A stretch of DNA of 64,000 nucleotides from Burkholderiales bacterium (lineage in GTDB: Bacteria > Pseudomonadota > Gammaproteobacteria > Burkholderiales > Ga0077523), in contig JALHMS010000015.1 of the NCBI GenBank assembly GCA_022843925.1, positions 43,205 through 107,204 on the forward strand, written 5' to 3'. The notes under the pieces are model-generated. The model was not told the DNA's origin, did not search any database, and worked only from the letters and a program-made list of their open reading frames with translations. Positions 60,466-64,000 of the stretch are shown here, in pieces (the stretch's first letter is position 1; each line of letters starts with the position of its first letter). The position numbers and the translations under genes were made by a program.

Positions 60466-62067
60466 TCACGGATCGATCAGCACCCCGGGGTTCAGCAGTC
60501 CCTTCGGATCGAGCGCCTGCTTCGCCGCCCGCAGCGCCGTCGCGAAGAGTTCCGGACGCTGCCGGTCGTACCACGGGCGATGGTCGCGCCCGATCGCGTG
60601 GTGGTGCGTGATGGTGCCGCCCGCCGCGATGAGCGCCTCCGATGCCGCCTGCTTGATCTCCCGCCACTGTTCCAGTTCCGACCCGCGCTTCGGCAGGCAG
60701 TAGAAGCTGAAGTAGGGCGCCGGACCATCCGGGTAGAGATGCGTGAAGCGGCAGCTCACCGAACCCTCCCGGCCGGTGACTTCGCGGATCGCGCGATGCA
60801 CGGCGCCGGTGACGTCGGCGTAAAGCGCGTCGAAGCGGTCCCACGTGATCGCGGTCTCGAAGGTGTCGTACATCGCCCCGAAGCCCGTCAGCACCTCCCG
60901 GTAGTAGGGGGCGCGCAGGAAGGCATTGCGCCACGCACCCGACTCGCCGCTGCGATGCCCGTCGGTGGCCGGCGCGGCACCGGTGTCCCACTCCCCCCCT
61001 GCACCTCCCGCGATCTCCAGAGCACGCGCCATCCACGCTTCGACGGGATGGTCGGCGCTCTCGAAGGCGAGCACGAGGATCGCCGCGCTGCCGTCGCCCG
61101 CCCGGGTCATCGCGGCCTCCTCGGCATCGATGATCCGGCAGTTCGAAGGCGAGAGGCCCGACTGCGACAGCAGGCGCACGGCGGCCACCCCGCGATGCCA
61201 GTCGCGGAACCGTACGGCGGTTCCCGCGCGGAACACGGGTCGCGCCTGGAGCCGCATCCAAGCCTCGGTGATCACGCCGAGGATCCCCTCCGACCCGATG
61301 AACATCCGGTCCGGACTCGGGCCCGCGCCGGAGCCGGGCAGCCGCCGTGATTCGCAGACGCCCCGCGGCGTCACGACCCGCGTGTTCTCGACGAGATCGT
61401 CGATGTGCGTGAGGACGGTCGCGAAATGTCCGCCGGCCCGCGTCGCGATCCAGCCGCCGAGAGACGAGTACTCGAACGACTGCGGATAGTGGCGCAGCGT
61501 GAGGCCGTACGGCTTCAGCTGCGCTTCGAGATGGGGGCCGAGCACACCGGCCTGGATGCGCGCGGCGCGCGAGACCGTGTCGACCTCCAGAACGCGATCG
61601 AGCGCCTGCAGGTCGAGCGAGATCACACCCGCGTAGTCGCCACGGACCGCAGGCTCGACGCCTCCCACGACCGACGAGCCGCCGCCGAAGGGGATCACGG
61701 CGGCACCGACGCTGTCGGCGTGATCGAGCACCGCGATCACGTCGGCCTCGTTCGCGGGATGCGCCACGAGATCGGGCGGATGGGGATACTGCCTCGCGAA
61801 CGCGCGGACGCTGTCGGGATACGACTTTCCGTAGCTGTGGATCAGACGGTCCTCGTGATCGGCCGTCAGGACGTCGGCGAGCGTCGCGGGGATGCCGAGC
61901 CGCGGAGGCGGCAGCGTGATCTCGTCGGCGCGGGGCGGTGCCATCTCGTCGCCGTTCATCGTGCCGAAGCGGAGGAGCATGTGGGCCTTCAGGCCTGCAC
62001 GCTCCTCGGCGGTGGCCTCCTCGCCGACCCGTCCCCAGCCCCAGAACTTGTAGCGGTTCGCGTCCAT
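60466..62067 (-). CDS. FAD-binding oxidase (alkyldihydroxyacetonephosphate synthase-like)
   Basis: 533 aa; VIPFGGGSSVVGGVEP, PQSFEYSSLGGWIATRAGGHFATVLTHIDDLVEN, HHHAIGRDHRPWY. Confidence 0.87.
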   Translation of the reverse strand: MDANRYKFWGWGRVGEEATAEERAGLKAHMLLRFGTMNGDEMAPPRADEITLPPPRLGIPATLADVLTADHEDRLIHSYGKSYPDSVRAFARQYPHPPDLVAHPANEADVIAVLDHADSVGAAVIPFGGGSSVVGGVEPAVRGDYAGVISLDLQALDRVLEVDTVSRAARIQAGVLGPHLEAQLKPYGLTLRHYPQSFEYSSLGGWIATRAGGHFATVLTHIDDLVENTRVVTPRGVCESRRLPGSGAGPSPDRMFIGSEGILGVITEAWMRLQARPVFRAGTAVRFRDWHRGVAAVRLLSQSGLSPSNCRIIDAEEAAMTRAGDGSAAILVLAFESADHPVEAWMARALEIAGGAGGEWDTGAAPATDGHRSGESGAWRNAFLRAPYYREVLTGFGAMYDTFETAITWDRFDALYADVTGAVHRAIREVTGREGSVSCRFTHLYPDGPAPYFSFYCLPKRGSELEQWREIKQAASEALIAAGGTITHHHAIGRDHRPWYDRQRPELFATALRAAKQALDPKGLLNPGVLIDP

Positions 62068-62164
62068 CGTTTTGTCTCCTCCCCCGTGCGGATCGAGGCT
62101 GGAGTGTAGCCAGATCGCCCGCGTGCGGCGTGTAGACTCGCCGCCGATCTTCGGGAGGAATCGC

Positions 62165-63148
62165 ATGCGCATCATCGTCATCGGGGCCGGCGCCATGGGC
62201 GGCATCTACGGCGGCCGACTGGCACTCGCGGGGCACGAGGTTGCCTTCATCGACCGCCGCCGCGAGCACGTTGAAGCCATCCGTCGCGACGGTCTCGTGC
62301 TCGAAGGCATCGGCGGGGACCACGTGCTGCGAGTGGCGGCGCAGACCGCACCCGACGGCATGGCGCCTGCAGACCTCGTGATCGTCTTCACCGACGCCAA
62401 CGGCACTGCAGACGCCGCGCAGGCCGCCGCCGGACTGCTCGCACCCGCCGGCATCGCGCTCACGCTGCAGAACGGCATCGGCAACGTCGAGGCGCTGACC
62501 GCGGTGCTCGGCGCGGACCGCGCCCTGGCGGGTGTCAGCATGAACAGCGGCATGAGCCCCGGCCCCGGCCGCGTGCGTCACACCAACGCGGGTTCCACGT
62601 CGATCGGCGAACTCGACGGTGCTGCAACCGCCCGGGTGCGGTCGCTGGCCGACGCCCTCACCGCGGCGGGGCTCGAGACCCTGGTGGTCGAGGATCCTAT
62701 CGCGATGATCTGGAGCAAGTTCGTGCTGAACTGCGGCGTGAATGCGATCAGTGCCATCACGGGCCTGCGGCTCGGCGAGGTCGCCCGCACCCCGGAGGTC
62801 GATGTGCTGCAGGACCGCATGATCGACGAGATCCTCGCGGTGGTGGCCGCCAAGGGCGTGCGTCTCGACGATCCCGACCCACGCGGATCCATCAAGAGGA
62901 TCTGCCGGCTCCGCTACAACAAGCCGTCGATGTTCCAGCACCTGGAAGCGGGCCGCCGCACCGAGATCGATGCGATCAACGGGGCGCTCGTGCGCGAGGC
63001 CCGCGCGCTCGGCATCGCGGTCCCGTACAACGAGGCCGTCGTCGCCATCGTGAAGGGGCAGGAGCGCAGCCGCCGACAGGCGCTCCACGAGCCGCCGATC
63101 GACTACGCAGCGCTCGAAGCCGCGGCGGCGCGCGAGGAAGGGGCATGA
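62165..63148 (+). CDS. 2-dehydropantoate 2-reductase-family protein
   Basis: 327 aa; MRIIVIGAGAMGGIYGGRLALAGHEVAFIDR; KFVLNCGVNAISAITG. Confidence 0.88.
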   Translation: MRIIVIGAGAMGGIYGGRLALAGHEVAFIDRRREHVEAIRRDGLVLEGIGGDHVLRVAAQTAPDGMAPADLVIVFTDANGTADAAQAAAGLLAPAGIALTLQNGIGNVEALTAVLGADRALAGVSMNSGMSPGPGRVRHTNAGSTSIGELDGAATARVRSLADALTAAGLETLVVEDPIAMIWSKFVLNCGVNAISAITGLRLGEVARTPEVDVLQDRMIDEILAVVAAKGVRLDDPDPRGSIKRICRLRYNKPSMFQHLEAGRRTEIDAINGALVREARALGIAVPYNEAVVAIVKGQERSRRQALHEPPIDYAALEAAAAREEGA

Positions 63149-64000
63149 ACACGAAACGCAAGGCGCTGATCACCGGCGCGACGGGTGTGGTGGGCCGGTA
63201 CCTCCTGCAGCATCTGCTCGACATCGGAGGCTGGGACATCGTGGCCGTGTCGCGGCGCGTACCCGACATCGCTGGCCGCTTCGCCCACATCGCGGTGGAT
63301 CTCGAGGATCCCGCCGACTGCCGCGCGAAGCTCGGCGGATTACGGGACGTCACCCACGTCTTCTACACGGCGTTCGTGCAGGACGCGGACCCCGCGAAGC
63401 ACGCGGTACGCAACACGGCGATGCTCGTGAATCTCATCGATGCGGTCGAGTCGGCGAGCCCCGCGCTCGCGCACGTGAACCTCGTCGAGGGCACCAAGTG
63501 GTACGGCAGCCATCTCGGGCCCTTCACGACCCCGGCGAAGGAATGGCATCCGCGGCATGCCGGGACGAACTTCTACTTCGACCAGCAGGACTGGCTGGAA
63601 GCGCGTCAGCGGGGGCGGGGTTGGACATGGTCCGCCGTCCGCCCGCATGCCGTGTGCGGCTTCTCGCTGGGCAGCCCGATGAACCTCGCTCTGGTGCTCG
63701 CGACGTACGCGTCCGTCTGCCGTGAACTGGGCGAGCCGTTCGCCCATCCGGGGGCGCCGGGGAACTGGTCGGCGCTGTACCAGCTCACGGACTCCACCCT
63801 GCTCGCGAAGGCGATGGTCTGGATGGCAACGGAACCGCGCTGCGCGAACGAAGTCTTCAACATCACCAACGGCGATCTGATCCGCTGGTGCAACCTGTGG
63901 CCGCGCATGGCGGCGTTCTTCGATGTCCCGGTGGCCGACGCCGACCCGGCGCCCCGCAAGCTCACGGCGTTCATGGCGGACAAGGGGCCGGTGTGGGACC
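63145..64000 (+). CDS. SDR-family oxidoreductase (progesterone 5-beta-reductase-like), truncated at window end
   Basis: ITGATGVVGRYLLQHLLDIGGWDIVAVSRR; EGTKWYGSHLGPF, NFYFDQQDWL; runs off the window. Confidence 0.85.
   Translation, partial: MNTKRKALITGATGVVGRYLLQHLLDIGGWDIVAVSRRVPDIAGRFAHIAVDLEDPADCRAKLGGLRDVTHVFYTAFVQDADPAKHAVRNTAMLVNLIDAVESASPALAHVNLVEGTKWYGSHLGPFTTPAKEWHPRHAGTNFYFDQQDWLEARQRGRGWTWSAVRPHAVCGFSLGSPMNLALVLATYASVCRELGEPFAHPGAPGNWSALYQLTDSTLLAKAMVWMATEPRCANEVFNITNGDLIRWCNLWPRMAAFFDVPVADADPAPRKLTAFMADKGPVWD

Noticed and set aside
60368-63088. 906-aa minus-strand ORF
   Set aside because: Mixes antisense of the reductase gene with an out-of-frame reading of the FAD oxidase; no domain continuity

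Overview
High-GC, densely coded bacterial window, most likely from a betaproteobacterium (three PEP-CTERM proteins, ribosomal protein THX, a LIV-type ABC operon and TRAP transporters; taxonomy is inference). About 60 protein genes are supportable. No rRNA, tRNA, CRISPR array or intact transposase was recognised. Main blocks: (1) PEP-CTERM proteins and a di-heme oxidoreductase; (2) a mostly minus-strand catabolic block at 7-22 kb (UxaA-like pair, cyclase, Zn-ribbon/OB-SDR fusion, thiolase, acyl-CoA ligase, DUF559 nuclease, Rieske dioxygenase, indolepyruvate oxidoreductase IorAB); (3) an opine-dehydrogenase-like / 3-hydroxyacyl-CoA dehydrogenase / TRAP transporter block at 28-33 kb; (4) the ligase-associated DNA-damage-response set (PdeM, ATP-dependent ligase, DEXH helicase, MBL exonuclease) scattered over 48 kb, with an extra uncharacterised 108-aa gene coupled between ligase and helicase; (5) CopA, YlqF, GlnB, transaldolase and LivKHMGF. 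The most striking non-coding content is two families of palindromic REP/REPIN-like elements. Family A is GTAGGAGCGGGCCATGCCCGC.... Family B is GTGGGTCGGGCTTCGCCCGAC...GTCGAGCGATGCTCGACCCAC. Both form tandem arrays with a period of about 123-132 bp, and family A also occurs as a perfect solo copy and as nested copies. A roughly 170-bp MITE-like inverted repeat lies just upstream of an HNH nuclease gene. Product names come from motif and family recognition only; no database search was run.
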